This document shows, piece after piece, positions 49,254 through 60,843 of a DNA stretch of 64,000 nt. This stretch comes from Paramecium sonneborni (Eukaryota; Ciliophora; Oligohymenophorea; Peniculida; Parameciidae). Within the stretch, counting starts at the first letter, position 1. Every line of letters begins with the position of its first letter. The notes beneath the pieces are model-generated. The model ran no database searches. It saw nothing but the letters and a program-made list of their open reading frames with translations, and had not been told where the DNA came from. The position numbers and the translations under genes are program-made. Location of the stretch: assembly GCA_905182985.1 (NCBI GenBank), contig CAJJDN010000172.1, positions 84,408 to 148,407 of the forward strand, written 5' to 3'.

Positions 49254-50162
49254 TCATTATCTTTTTTTAATCCATTCAACAATTTTGGGAATAATTTCAA
49301 GGATTTCTTATTCAGCTATACAATCATGCCACATATTTTCATAATAAATGAGTTCTTTATCAATAGAAGGACTTAATTTGATAAGTTCATGTCCAACATC
49401 AGGATCAATAGCTTGATCCATTCCTCCTGATATAACTAAGAATGGTTTATGATAATATTGAAAAGTATTAGGAGCTTCTCTCATCATTTTTAATAAATTT
49501 CTAGCTGTTCCTGGTAAAGTAGCATTCCAATTAATAAATGGATCTTTCATATGATCATCTAAAATTTATGGATTCTTTGAAACATTTGGAAATGAAGCAG
49601 GAAAGGGTGACCAAGTAGGTATGAATTTACCTAATAATATTGCAAGCTTTTTTAAATAAGGTCTATTATAATAATTATCCATAAGTGCTGGAGTGATTAA
49701 GATAGTTCCATGAACAAGATTATTCATGCCTATAATGTAAGATGTTAAACCACCTAATGATTATCCTAATGAAAACAATTAAACACCAGGATACAATTAT
49801 TTAATTAATAAAATAAATCTTGTACAATCTTCTATGTGTTATTCTTTCGATTCAAGCCATCCTCTTAGACCTTCGCTCCTACCAAATCCTCTATAATCAA
49901 AGCCTACACAAACACTATTTGCTTATTTACTCAATGCCTAAGCTATATGAGCATATAATCCTAGATGTTCATTTAATCCATGAAAAAAAATAGTTACAGA
50001 TTATGGAGATTAATTTGATTTTGTGAAACATCTATATGTATGTAGCTTAATTATATTATTTCTTTGAACACAACTAAATTAAATCGTACCTTCTTCATCC
50101 CATTTACTATTGCCTAATCATTCGATATTATTCCTCTGGAATAGCATTTTAAATTCTCTCAT
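49254..50162 (-). CDS. Monoglyceride-lipase-like alpha/beta hydrolase with an in-frame TGA near the start
   Basis: TGA stop at 49254-49256, no intron needed over the body. The catalytic elements are present: oxyanion-side HG in IFFHGLNEHLGLYAHIAQAL, the nucleophile elbow GQSLGG, the acid in VISGGMDQAIDPDV and the His in MWHDCIAEQEI. These match the MGLL/lysophospholipase family. From ATG at 50162 the frame begins MREFKMLFQRNNIE, then hits TGA (50118-50120) and continues coding-like (LGNSKWDEEGTIQF). An alternative start at ATG 50121 (MIRQ) joined by a 34-nt intron reaches CVQRNNIIKLHTYR in frame. The mature enzyme likely starts there. A decayed paralogue lies at 61890-62160. Confidence 0.85.
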
Positions 50163-50274
50163 TTCTGATATCTTTCTCTGATTTTTAGAACCAATGCATA
50201 TGAATTTTAAAATAATAAATAGTGATTCATACTATATTATTAGATTTAAATTAGATAAATAACGTTATTAGAAC

Positions 50275-51508
50275 TCAAGATTATCTTAAATTCTTTGTAA
50301 TAAGATCAATTTATAGGGGATCAATCATTAGACTATTTGGAAGTAAAAATGGATTATTCATAAGTTCAAAGGGGTATTTTGGTACCATTTTTAAAAGCAT
50401 CTATTTTTAAGGGGGTATTTCTATCGGTTGAGTAACTTGAGTTTAATTTTATTGATCTTTATTTACTTAATGAATAAGATTAGCGAATTAAATCCCATTC
50501 AATTAGATATCATCAATTTAATCATCTATTTATTATTAACAAATTCTCAGTTCTTTTTGTTTTAGTTTAATTTATTTAATGAGACTAAGATAATAGAAAA
50601 TATAAATACAAAGAGAAATTTTTTTTATGATCAATGACTCTTCTTACAATAGCATATAAATTTAAAAACACTTTATCATCACAAATTCCTGTAGAATCTC
50701 TAAGATTTTTCATATAATCAGTTAATTCTTCTTCATCATGCATGGTATCTAAAATTAGTTATTAAACTTTACATGTTTTTGAAAAGTAACTTTGTCCAAA
50801 TAATAAAGTGCCATAATTTCCATCTAAAAGAAGTCTAGCAATATTTTAGAAACAATATCGTAAATATTACTTTCTTTTAGTACCTGTGGCATTGAACTTA
50901 AACTTATATGATTCTGTAAGTAATTATTACAATTCATTAAATTCTTATTCCTTAATCTTGAGCTACTCAAACAATTAAGTTTATTCAACAACCATATCGT
51001 ATATACTTGAATTTTGTTCTAAGACAGAGTGAATACTCGAAAAAGTTGATTCTGTTGATTTTCTTAATTGTTCGATTGCTTAATTTAAGTCTTCAACCTT
51101 CTTTTCTAAAAGGTTTATATATAACTTTTTTCGTTATCTTGAATTTCTTGCACTTTCCCTATTTCTTATCATCTTTTGATCTTCATTCTCTAGCTATTTA
51201 CTGGACGAACTTGGCTCCTTTTATACTTTTTTTACGATTTTTTCGTTTTCACCTTCGACACTTAGTAGAGAATGTATCTTTTTGATATAAGTGTTCTTAA
51301 CATGACCTTTAATGTTCTATAATCCGAAAGCTTCATCTTTTAATGAAGCCTAAGAATCAATCTAAACCATAGATCTCTCCTCAAGTTTAACATCTTGCTT
51401 TGATAAACTATAAGGTAAAAATGATGGCATTAGAAATCTACTTCTCACTTAATCTTCTTCAAATTGTTCAGGTAAATGGTATTCTTGAAATTCATTTAAC
51501 TTTTGCAT
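50275..51508 (-). CDS. bZIP-type transcription factor
   Basis: ATG at 51508 (MQKLNEFQEYHLPEQFEEDQ), TGA at 50275-50277, intron at 50585-50609 (25 nt); 402 aa. The basic region IRNRESARNSRQRKK, near residues 115-130, has the invariant Asn and Arg of the N-x7-R pattern. A leucine-zipper coil follows directly (YINLLEKKVEDLNQAIEQLR). The C-terminal part contains a conserved-looking helical block (YLRYCFQNIARLLLDGNYGT) and a Pro-rich tail ending ITKNLRQS. It should bind DNA as a dimer in the nucleus. The DNA target and signal are unknown. Its 5' flank is the 547-nt gap 51509-52055. Confidence 0.92.
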
Positions 51509-52055
51509 CACTACTTATGATAATAATAATTGATTAATGACGTCTGAACAGACATAAATAGTATAATTGTTATAAAAATAGCTACTTTCGACATAAGAAC
51601 ATTTTTATAATAATTTTTTATATATTCTTTTATTCAAACCTAACACTCTTTATCTATTTTATAAAATAAGATCTCTCCTCTTTATTCATTATTAAATTCT
51701 TAATCGAATATTGTTATAATATATATATTATGCTTATATTTCACTACATATCCATTTATTTTAAATAATTTCATTTAGAAATCAATCATTGCTATCAAAA
51801 TTATGATTATTTTTTATTCTTCATCACAGAATGAAATTGATTATTTATGACTCATTTTTAAAAATATTTTAAACTTATTTAATTAGAATTCTAAGCACAT
51901 TTATTTAAATTGGTTATCCCATTAACTTATTATATTGAAATTATTTATTTCAAATGTTTTATAAATTATTAGGATTGAATATAAGTTTATAAATTTATCT
52001 ATATATATTTAAGCATAATATTTCTCAAAAATTCAAAATTATAAAGAAAGTAAAA
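51509..52055. other. Intergenic, bZIP promoter side
   Basis: 547 A+T-rich bases between the bZIP start and the 3' end of the TPR gene. No coding frame supported. A run of alternating TA occurs near 51,720-51,735. Confidence 0.45.
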
Positions 52056-54080
52056 TCAAAAAATTTAGCATGCACAACTTTCTTAAGTTCTTTCAACTAA
52101 TTTATTTTTTTTATTTTATGCTGCATTTTTAGATTTAGCGAAATATGTGGAACTAGCCATAATTTAAAAATGTAATTATGCTGATTAAGGTTCAACAAGT
52201 AATTTGTATTATTCTTAAAAATAATTCAATATTTATATAGTGTCATCTATTCCTCTTATCCATTTTAAACCTTTTATATATAATAGTTTTGGATTTGACA
52301 ATTATTCTAATTAAAGAATTTTTTCAACATTTTAATTGAAGCATTTAATATTTTAAATAGAGGCAGACATTGATATAGCTGCTTTCTAGATTTCAGCATT
52401 TAGTTATTAATTATTTTTTGTTTTATTTGAAAATACTTTTAATATCTATCCAATTTTTTAATCTTAAAATGAATTGATTCCTAAGCTTAAATTTATTTCA
52501 TTTATAATTTATTCTGTTATTGGTAGAGGACAATATTAAAGATAACTTTCTTTTGAACTTTGAGTCACATCACTATTAAACTCAGATATGCTTTTATTCT
52601 AAGAAAATAGAGTGGATTTTTTAGTTTCTCCTGATTAAGACTTAGAAAAAGATTTAACAACTTATGTTTTCTAACTTGCTTTTCTTAATTTATTCCTTAT
52701 CTATCTTAAATGAACATCTTATGCATTATTTTTTGCATTAAATGATGAGAAAGTACTTTATGTCTAAAATGCCTAATTTTTTTATTGTTTTGTTTCAAAT
52801 AAAATTTTATCTTATTCTGGAAGTAAAGGTTCTAAGGATTAATTCACTTCATTTATACACTGTTATATATTTTTACCTTCATTAAATTAGTAAATTTTCT
52901 TTGCAACCTTTATATAATTACTTAATCTCCAATACATTGATTAAAAGTAAACTCGATCTTCTAGTTATAAAAGTTAATGTTTTAATTAGGATTCTTCAGT
53001 ATTTAAAGATTCCCTCACAATCTCTTAAATTTTCTCTTCGTCCTTCTAAGTAAATGTTGAATTTGTATTCTCAAATTCTAAATCATAATTCCAAAGATTT
53101 CTATATTCCTAATCTAAACGTTAATAAAACTAAGAAAATTTTTAATCAAATGAGTCTTAGTTTGAGTCTAAAATCAATAACAGTTCTGTTTTTGCTTCTT
53201 CTAAAAATTTTTCTATTTCCTCAAGTTTTTATAGTGCTTACCATTAAGGTTAAACATTCTTAATAATTTCTTTTAATTAATTTGATTTCTAAAGGTTATT
53301 TGTCAATCTATATAATTTTATTAAATTAAAAATAATCACAGGGTCATTTTTTGATATTTTTAATCCATAATTTAAATATTCTATAGCTTCATTTATTTTG
53401 TTAATTTTACTTAAAGAAACAGCTTTAAAATATTACTAATTTATATTACCTTTATTATTGAATCCATTAATGAGTTAAGGGTTTAGCATAAGGGCTTTAT
53501 TGTAACTTTCAATAGACTCTTCATATTTTTTTAATTTATATAAGGTGAATCCTATTTTACTATAAAAAAACTACCTTTACTATAGTATGCTATGTGGCAA
53601 TTAGGTTATTAAGCAATTGCTAAATCATATATTAATAGGCATTCCTCATATCTAAAAAGATCTAGACACAGAATCCCTTTGTTAATTAAAGTTTCATATT
53701 TAATTTAGTATGATAAAGAAATATCAAAATTCTTGATAGCTTCCTCTTTTCTATTCATCTCATTTAATATTAAACCTTAAAATCTATTAAATTATGATAC
53801 CTATATTGTAGTAAACAAAATAGTACTAGGTTTTTAATTTTACACATTCTTCGTAGTTTTTTAAAGCTTCCTTTAGATTTTTCTGCTTTCTATAGATATC
53901 TCCTATAAAATCTTAAGAGAAACAACCTTTTAAATAATATGCTTCTACATATTAAGGCTTAAGATAGATAGCTTAGTCAATATATTACATGGCTTCATCT
54001 AATCTTTACAATTAAAGAAGTATTTAGCCTTGTGATTAAACTAAAACTGATACTTTATTTGTAGAATTTTTATGCATCAT
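52056..54080 (-). CDS. Tetratricopeptide-repeat protein, about 658 aa
   Basis: ATG at 54080 (MMHKNSTNKVSVLVQSQGQI), TGA at 52056-52058, introns at 53776-53800 (AAG end) and 53552-53574. The N-terminal 270 residues are TPR helices, e.g. LDEAMQYIDQAIYLKPQYVE, LKEALKNYEECVKLKT, YEESIESYNKALMLNPQL and INEAIEYLNYGLKISKNDP. A coiled coil follows. The C-terminal half has Gln/Ser-rich linkers (KSQSGETKKSTLFSQNKS) and a helical end. TPRs mediate protein-protein contacts. No J-domain, kinase or phosphatase module is visible. The plus strand here also reads open for long stretches, but with TGA interruptions; those are shadows. Confidence 0.85.
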
Positions 54081-54373
54081 CTTAATCTGAAACTGTTTCT
54101 TTTGGATTTATCAAGCCTTAAAAATAATTATTTAAAAAAAAGTACCATCAACAAATAAATGCATAGAGGAATTACTTTTTGATATCTGCATTGTTAATTA
54201 AAATAATTACAAAAAATTCATCATACTTTCATATAGTCATTCTAAGTTTTGTAACTCCAGAAACAAAAAATTAATTATTTATAATTAAAAATGTATGAAG
54301 TTCATTTCAATTTATTTTTTGTTAAACTCGATTACAACTCTTAGCATTTGCCTATATTTTAAAAATATAAAAC

Positions 54374-54530
54374 TCAAAGTTTTAGAGTCATTTACTTATT
54401 ATTACTTCCAATTATAATATATTAACCAGATACATATACTCTAATTAATTTTATGAATTTCTTTGGTGCAATTTCTAAATATTTATCTAAATATTCTTCA
54501 ACAATTAAGTAAAGAATCTAAAGTTATTAT
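54374..54530 (-). pseudogene. Short coding-like fragment
   Basis: A minus-strand frame ending at TGA 54374-54376 reads EEYLDKYLEIAPKKFIKLIR and GQYIIIGSNNKQMTLKL. The codon use looks real, but no start codon in frame or acceptable splice was found. It is probably the 3' end of a decayed gene. Confidence 0.25.
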
Positions 54531-54763
54531 TTTATTACTAATTCATAATAATGTGAATTAATTCATAAACATAAAAAATGAATTTATTGACTCAAAAAGT
54601 TTTTAAAATTCTTGAAATAAAATGAAAATTTTGATTTATTAAGTAAGACAAAACCGAATAGATTTATTTATGAGGTTCTGTTTTAAATTTTTATTAATTG
54701 GAAACTATAAATACATATTTGCTAAGAATCATACAATTTATATTTTTAATTAAAATATATAAA

Positions 54764-55579
54764 ATGTATAAAAAATATAACTTAATATTATTGTTAAAGG
54801 AAATAGAAGTGTAAATTAATCATCTTTTATCTATGTGAAAGAGTCAAAGAATTAAGAATTTTGAAAAGAAAGATAATATTTAGATTATATTTTCTAATGG
54901 CAATATTATTAAGCAACCATAATTATATATCGATTAAGGTTAAAACAATTATGAACCAATATTGCTCCAAAAAATTGTTAAATATTTTTAAAAATCCTTA
55001 CTTCTAATAAATCAATAATAGATCTAAATTATTTTAGATTATTAAAATTCTCATTTTGTGGAGTATTTTAGATTAAATGTAAACATGTATTTAAAATAAT
55101 TTTCTTGTACACTGTTAAGCAAATATTTTATCAACTAAATTATAGATTCAGTTGATAGAATTTTAATTATTCACTCTAATAATGAATATTATTAAAATGT
55201 TTACAATAAAGATAAAGACATTTGAAAAAAGTGAACAGTCTAAAAATATGATGAATTTTTAGACAAAGAAAATTCATCAAAAATAAGGTTATTCCATCAA
55301 ACTATAGATATTTATTAATGTAGTAGAGCTTTAGATTATAAAGTCTAGAAAATCTCAGTGGCATCTCACTATTATTAATATTTAAAATCTATATCAAAAT
55401 TCAATCTGCCACTTAAATTTTATTTATTTTTATAAAGGTAAACAAAAAAATTAAACTCTCTGGAATAGTATAAAATTTATTCACAATAAAAATTGTTCCT
55501 TTAAAAATATTTTAGTTTTCATAATTTTTTCAAAAATATTTTTTTTTCTATTATAAAAAACTTAGTTCTATTATTTTGA
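54764..55579 (+). pseudogene. Long coding-like relic with three in-frame TGA codons
   Basis: From ATG at 54764 (MYKKYNLILLLKEIEVQINH) one frame keeps coding character over about 800 nt but contains TGA at 54836, 55223 and 55232. Readable stretches include IIFSNGNIIKQPQLYIDQGQ, KYFINQIIDSVDRILIIHSN, KYDEFLDKENSSKIRLFHQT and ASHYYQYLKSISKFNLPLKF. No intron with GT...AG removes the stops in frame. The last two TGAs sit in KDI-TGA-KK-TGA-TVQKY, where Trp would fit. I take it as a decayed gene of unknown family. The 55580-55712 gap holds nothing. Confidence 0.4.
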
Positions 55580-55712
55580 ATTTTTTGGTTATTTAGTTCC
55601 TTAAATATCTAATTCTTGAAGTAAAAATAATTAATACTAAATCATTGTAATTTTTTTTTTAAACAATAAAATTTATATTAATTATATTGTGAAATATTTA
55701 ACCCTTGTATAA

Positions 55713-56177
55713 ATGGGTGATGACTCAAATCAAACATAAATTTGGTTAATAATATGCATTATAGTGTTTCTTTTAATTGCAATGATAGTGTTTTTAGTTT
55801 TAAAAAGATTCAGAAGAAAAAATAAAAGTAAAAAGCTAGAAGAAGAAATCAATAAACTTTAGCAGTATGTAAATTCTTGTGACAGAAAGCTTGAAAGTCG
55901 GGGTGATAATATCAATACTTAACCACAATTATAAAATTAATCAAGCTCATTTACTAAAACAAATCCAATATATTAATAAGATTAAGAAATTTAAAATGAA
56001 AAAAAATAGAAAATATTTTATGATCTTGATATTGATAAATTAGAACGGGAAATCATAAATAATGAATCATATTCTCCAAATTGTAATGATAGAGTAAAAT
56101 AAGGAAAGTAAAATGGATGTAAATAAATTATGGGAATTAAAAAGAAAAATCTACAAATTCAAATTCCTTAAGATTGA
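55713..56177 (+). CDS. Single-pass membrane protein, 154 aa
   Basis: An intron-less frame from ATG at 55713 (MGDDSNQTQIW) to TGA at 56175-56177, checked codon by codon. Residues 10-31 form one strong hydrophobic span (WLIICIIVFLLIAMIVFLVL), followed by a basic cluster KRFRRKNKSKK. This predicts the N-terminus outside and the tail inside. The tail is Gln/Asn-rich with a short coil (KLEEEINKLQQYVNS). No known domain. It could be a small tail-anchored-like regulator; function unknown. Confidence 0.75.
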
Positions 56178-56292
56178 AATTTAGCATTTTTTAAAGTTAT
56201 TCTATTTATAAGATTTATAATCGGATTATCAGAATACATTTTGTTATTCTTTTAAATTGTTTTTTTAATTTTTTGAACTTATTTTACCAGAA

Positions 56293-56858
56293 ATGAAATC
56301 AATAACTGATATCCAAAAATTCACTATATTTTTATTAATTTTTGGTCATATTTAGAGAAGTACTCAGTTATTTTTCGACCATATTCAATTTTAATTTACT
56401 CTTTCTAAATTTTAGACAGAATAATGATGAATAATTAATTTCTTAGGGAATATTTTGATTATTTTAATAATGATTTAAAAAAATCAATTTTAGAAATACA
56501 TTTTGAAATCCCTCTCTCAATTCTAAAATATTAATCAAAACCTAATTTAGTGCGATTTAGTTCATCTATTATTTTTATTATAAATATTAGTCTATTTGAT
56601 TGAATTATAAATACTTTGAGTAAACTCTCTATCTAATTTGATATAGAGTTTTTTTAAATAAGAATAAATTTCTTAATTTATCATAAATTCTATTTCATTC
56701 TTAATCAAATAAAAATTTATAAAATTTTCTTTACTTCTCTTTTAAATTTTCAAAACAAGGTAGAAATTTAAATAAAATTTTAAGTTTTTACTCTATTATT
56801 GATTTAGAAAATATTGAAGAAAAGTGCTTTTAGACATAAATTACAATTTTAGTGCTGA
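56293..56858 (+). pseudogene. Coding-like relic, one frame break and one in-frame TGA
   Basis: From ATG at 56293 a frame reads MKSITDIQKFTIFLLIFGHI and ends at TGA near 56,426. From ATG at 56424 a second frame reads MMNNQFLREYFDYFNNDLKK, hits TGA at 56601, and continues coding-like (NFLIYHKFYFILNQIKIYKI) to TGA at 56856-56858. This patchwork fits a decayed gene better than chance, but evidence is only codon character. The 56859-57019 piece must hold the promoter of the next gene. Confidence 0.3.
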
Positions 56859-57019
56859 ATTGTTAAAAACTTAATGAAAATTTTCCGAATATCTATGTAT
56901 GTTAGCATCTTAATAAAATATTTTTTGAATTTATTAAAGCTCATGAATATGTAATCTAAACACATCATTAAATTCAAAGTTAATAAATTATTTATTAAAT
57001 TTGAAATTAACAGTCAATA

Positions 57020-57690
57020 ATGTCTAAAAAAGTCAAACAGTTAGCAGAAGTAATTGCTTTATAAGAAAAGACAATCGGAAAGCTATAAAAAATAATAGAA
57101 AACAAAAAATCTAAATAAATTGGAAATAAAAAGAATCATAGCATAAAATTAGATTAAAAATATTTAGTTGGGTATTTCACCTGAATTTATGTCAGTACAA
57201 ATGCAAAACCTCCTAGACTAGATTTTACTGAAACAAATAGATCCTTTAGATGTCGACCTTCAATTTCTTAGACCCATAATTAATTGAGTTAAATTTCAAC
57301 AGACTATATTTAAGATATTTAATCACTTCGAGGAAAAATTGAAGGGCTTTAAAAAGAAAAATAAGATAGATCTTTATTCTTTTAGGATAAAGAAAATTGG
57401 AATAATAATAATAATTAATAGAAAATAGAGCATCTTGAAAAATAAATTAAAGATAGAGAATCAACAATAAATGTGTTATAAGAGCAACTTGTTTAGGAAA
57501 AATAACTCAGATAATAAGTATATATTTAATTATAATATCTTAATAGACCCAATAAGATTTAAAATAGTAGAGAACAATTTGGAATAGAATGTATTCAGAA
57601 TTATCAAGCGAAATAAAAACTTTAAAAACTGAATTAAGAGCTTTTTCATCTTAACCTAAAAAAAGATCAAATTAACTATTTTTTTAATGA
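57020..57690 (+). CDS. Coiled-coil protein, 205 aa
   Basis: ATG at 57020 (MSKKVKQLAEVIALQEKTIG), TGA at 57688-57690, introns at 57172-57195 (CAG end) and 57518-57546; the spliced length is a multiple of 3. The N-terminus is a basic helix, then a linker (KPPRLDFTETNRSFRCRPSI). A continuous coil follows (LRGKIEGLQKEKQDRSLF, EHLEKQIKDRESTINVLQEQ), ending in WNRMYSELSSEIKTLKTELR and a basic tail. No named family. It is convergent with the importin-alpha-like gene; only 20 nt separate the stop codons. Confidence 0.8.
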
Positions 57691-57710
57691 TAAATTTTAT
57701 AAAAATATAA

Positions 57711-58750
57711 TCATAAGTATTTATCTATAATATTCATTGCTAATTAATTAATTTTAGAATTTTAATAGTAACATAAGTCTTAAAGAAGTTTCTTTCTAAT
57801 TAAAAGTTAATTCAAAATAACATTATTAATCTTTGAGTCTAAAAAATAATTTATTAACACTAAAACTTCTCCTAAATACTATTAAGAATCAAGAAGCTCA
57901 ATATAATAATTAAAAAGATATGATTCTTCTAATATCTCAGAATTATATGAGTTTTAATGAATTAGTATTAAAGTTTCTAGTATTTTTTAAGAGGGAATGA
58001 GTATTACTAAATCTTAAATCAAATTTTGGTTTGAGATAAAAGGGCAGAGTTTTTCTGAATAGGCCATATCATACAAAAGATGGATGACTAATTAAGAAGT
58101 CCTTAAATCATGTAGCTTTGCTCTAAAAAAATCCAAAATATAAGGATGCCTACTAAACATTAAATGAATGAATTATTCATCAGCCATAATATTACATATA
58201 AGTTCAAGAGTGTTAAGTTAGCTACCCATAAGATCTACTATAAAATCTTCACATGACAATTCATTAACACTAAAATAAAAATAAATTGTACAAATTGTAT
58301 GAACGCATAGTTGATTTATGACTGAGTTTAGTAGTTAACATCAAAGCATCTTCATCTTATAAACATATTTACTTCAATAGAGATGCAGCTAATTTTATAT
58401 ATTTTACCTGATTTTAAGTAAAATTTTACTTCTATATTGAGAGAAACTTGATACAAAAAATGTAATGTTAATTTCTGTGCTTAATTTGATTGATTCAATT
58501 TATCATATTCTAAGAGCCACTTCAATATTTATTGTGATTCAAAAATATTTTGACTTCTATTTTTTATGAAATCTTGAATATTGAAGATAACATCATCTTC
58601 ATTTCTCATAATTAAATAATTCATTAATTCTGCATTGTCATATTAGATCATCTTTCGGCTTTTAGAAAAGATCTCTTCATTTTTTTATCTTCTTATTGAA
58701 ACTCTAAGATTTTCTCTTTTCAAAGAAATACAATTTTATGTCTCAGACAT
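57711..58750 (-). CDS. Short importin-alpha-like protein (IBB-like N-terminus, armadillo-type helices)
   Basis: ATG at 58750, TGA at 57711-57713, introns at 58389-58407 (19 nt, the shortest found here) and 58270-58291; 332 aa. The N-terminus LRVSIRRQKNEEIFSKSRKM resembles the importin-beta-binding peptide of importin-alpha (basic clusters followed by a K/R-x-E-E-x-F core). The rest is a series of amphipathic helices (DLMGSQLNTLELICNIMADE, RTSQLVIHLLYDMAYSEK), compatible with armadillo repeats. At 332 aa it is much shorter than usual (about 530 aa), with fewer repeats. If functional it would be an adaptor for nuclear import, possibly specialised for one of the two ciliate nuclei. That last idea is inference. 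Confidence 0.7.
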
Positions 58751-59150
58751 TTTAATTTTCCTTTTTTAATTTATTTCATCCTTAAACTTCATATTATAAC
58801 TACTTAGTAAAATTTAGAAGAATAATTAAAACAAATTGTATAATCTAAAGTTCTTACTTTTTCAGTCTATGCATAATTTACTTAAATTTTAAATTAAATG
58901 GAAGAATAATTGTTCAAAGACTCTAACTATAAATAATATATGATGTAAATATAAATAATAAAAATGAGTTAATTTTCATTAAAAAAAGTAAGAAATAGGA
59001 AAACTACCAGATAAATAAATATAAACTGAAATAAAAAAATGATAAAAATAACATGATTGTTATTTTCTTAATATTAGTGATTTGAATAATATGTTGATTA
59101 AATCTTGTTAGATAAATTTTATTAGATTAATTGATAATAAAAATAAAATA

Positions 59151-59976
59151 ATGGACGCTACAGGGGATTTGCCTACTTGGAAATTTATTTATTTAGAAGT
59201 TTCAATGTTGTTACCTTCAGTTGTAACAGGTGTGCTATTTTGGAAATTTGGATATCCAATGATAGCATTATTAACGATTTTGTTATTCTGCTATCTAATT
59301 GTACCAGGATTGCTTTTATAGTAATATATTATTTAAGAATTAGTCTTGATAAGGTTTCTACTCATGTAACAAGACTGTCATCAAGCTTTGCTAACATAGC
59401 TTTGGAATAGAGTGAATAATTAAAGAAAGGAATGATATGGTTTGCTGTTTGCTTATCAATATCATTTTTAGCATTCTTTATTTCACTTAGTTATGTCCCT
59501 TTCTGGTCATTCCATAGAATCAATTTCTTTTATATGGCAAATACTGAAATTATAGTGGTAAAAAAAATGAATAAATAGTTAGATTTCGGTATTAATGGTC
59601 TTATTAGATCCATTTTTAGAAGAATTCTTTTGGAGAGTATTCCTACAAAGTGGTTTTGCTGGAGGATTAACATATACTAATCCTAAAGAATGGATCATCT
59701 GGATAGTTGCCATTCATTATGGTTTACTATATGTATTTATCTTTGCTGTAGTAACAAGGTAATTTCTATTACTAATTATATAGTAAATTCGTATATGCAA
59801 TATTTTGTGCCATACCATTTGTTATTTTCAGTAGAAAGTTTTCATTTATTCGTGATTCTGGGGTTTTAACTGCAATTTTAGGACACACTGGATTTAATCT
59901 TGGATTTGTAATTGTATTAAATCTATGGTATTGGAATTAATGGGAAGTTCATGGATGGAAACCATTTGAATTTTGA
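59151..59976 (+). CDS. CPBP/Rce1-like intramembrane protease
   Basis: ATG at 59151 (MDATGDLPTWKFIYLEVSML), TGA at 59974-59976, introns at 59321-59343, 59558-59582 and 59759-59783; 250 aa. Several hydrophobic spans carry the three family motifs: LLDPFLEEFFWRVFLQ with the catalytic Glu pair and Arg, AIHYGLLYVF with a His, and ILGHTGFNLGF with the second His and Asn. This matches the CAAX-protease/ABI family, which cleaves prenylated CAAX proteins after Cys in the ER or related membranes. Length fits. The 59558-59582 intron is decisive, because only splicing brings EEFFWR into frame. Confidence 0.92.
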
Positions 59977-60843
59977 TAAATAATATAAGTTCATAAAAAA
60001 CAATTATCAAATTTTTATTTTATATCGCTTCTTCTTTTGATTCATAATTTACATAAATATCATTTATTCATCTATCAATAAAAGCAATTTGCTATTAAAG
60101 AATGCTAAATGTATCTAAAATTAATAATCATATAGATACCATTAAAAAAGCTTCACTATTTTTATTTTCAGTTAGATAGTTATACTGGCAATAAAGTCAT
60201 AATTAAGATTTCTATGGCGAAGTAATTTTATTATATACCTGAAAATTTTAATATTGCCAAACAAATGTATTTAATTAAATTATTATGAGAATCCTTTAAA
60301 TAATTAAGAATCTTTTATTCATTATCTGAGTCTTCAATTACCTTTAGATTTGATAGGCTTCCAATTGTAATTCTACTATAAACAATTCTCCTATTTATTG
60401 TTCATATTCTAAGTTAATGATGCTAATTATGTGATAATGAAGTATTTATCTTTTCTAAATGGAATTTATTAACCCTAATATATAAAAAAAATTTACATAT
60501 AACAAAATATAGGGTTATTTATATCATTGTTTTGTTAAAAAAATCTATTGTAAGCTAGTTTCTAAAACTTCCAAATAAATTTCTAATATTCAAGAATAAT
60601 TATATTCTCATCACATCCTTAAATAATCCATAAAAATGGAATTAAAGTGTCTCATTAATTTCCTAAAACAATGTTTCAAGCATATTTTTATTAAATTCAG
60701 TGTTATCCAATTATAAATTTCTATTTTAATCATAACTTTGGTTTTTTTTGAAGTTATGAAAGGCCTTAAACAACTAACCAAATTTTTCACTTAAAATCAT
60801 TTTTTTGACTTAATATTCCAATTTTATGTTCCTCATTATTAAA
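59977..60843. other. Intergenic with a probable minus-strand relic at about 60030-60260
   Basis: On the minus strand near 60,030-60,260 a frame reads TENKNSEAFLMVSI, TGA, LLILDTFSILQQQIAFIDR, TGA, INDIYVNYESKEEAIQNKNL. It looks like a decayed gene with TGA where Trp would fit. The remaining bases to 60,843 show nothing. Confidence 0.3.

Noticed and set aside
52070..53110. Plus-strand Met-led frame with a hydrophobic start, first read as a secreted protein
   Set aside because: It contains several in-frame TGAs, while the minus strand reads as one TPR protein with TPR consensus and a clean end at 52056. The plus-strand reading is a shadow.
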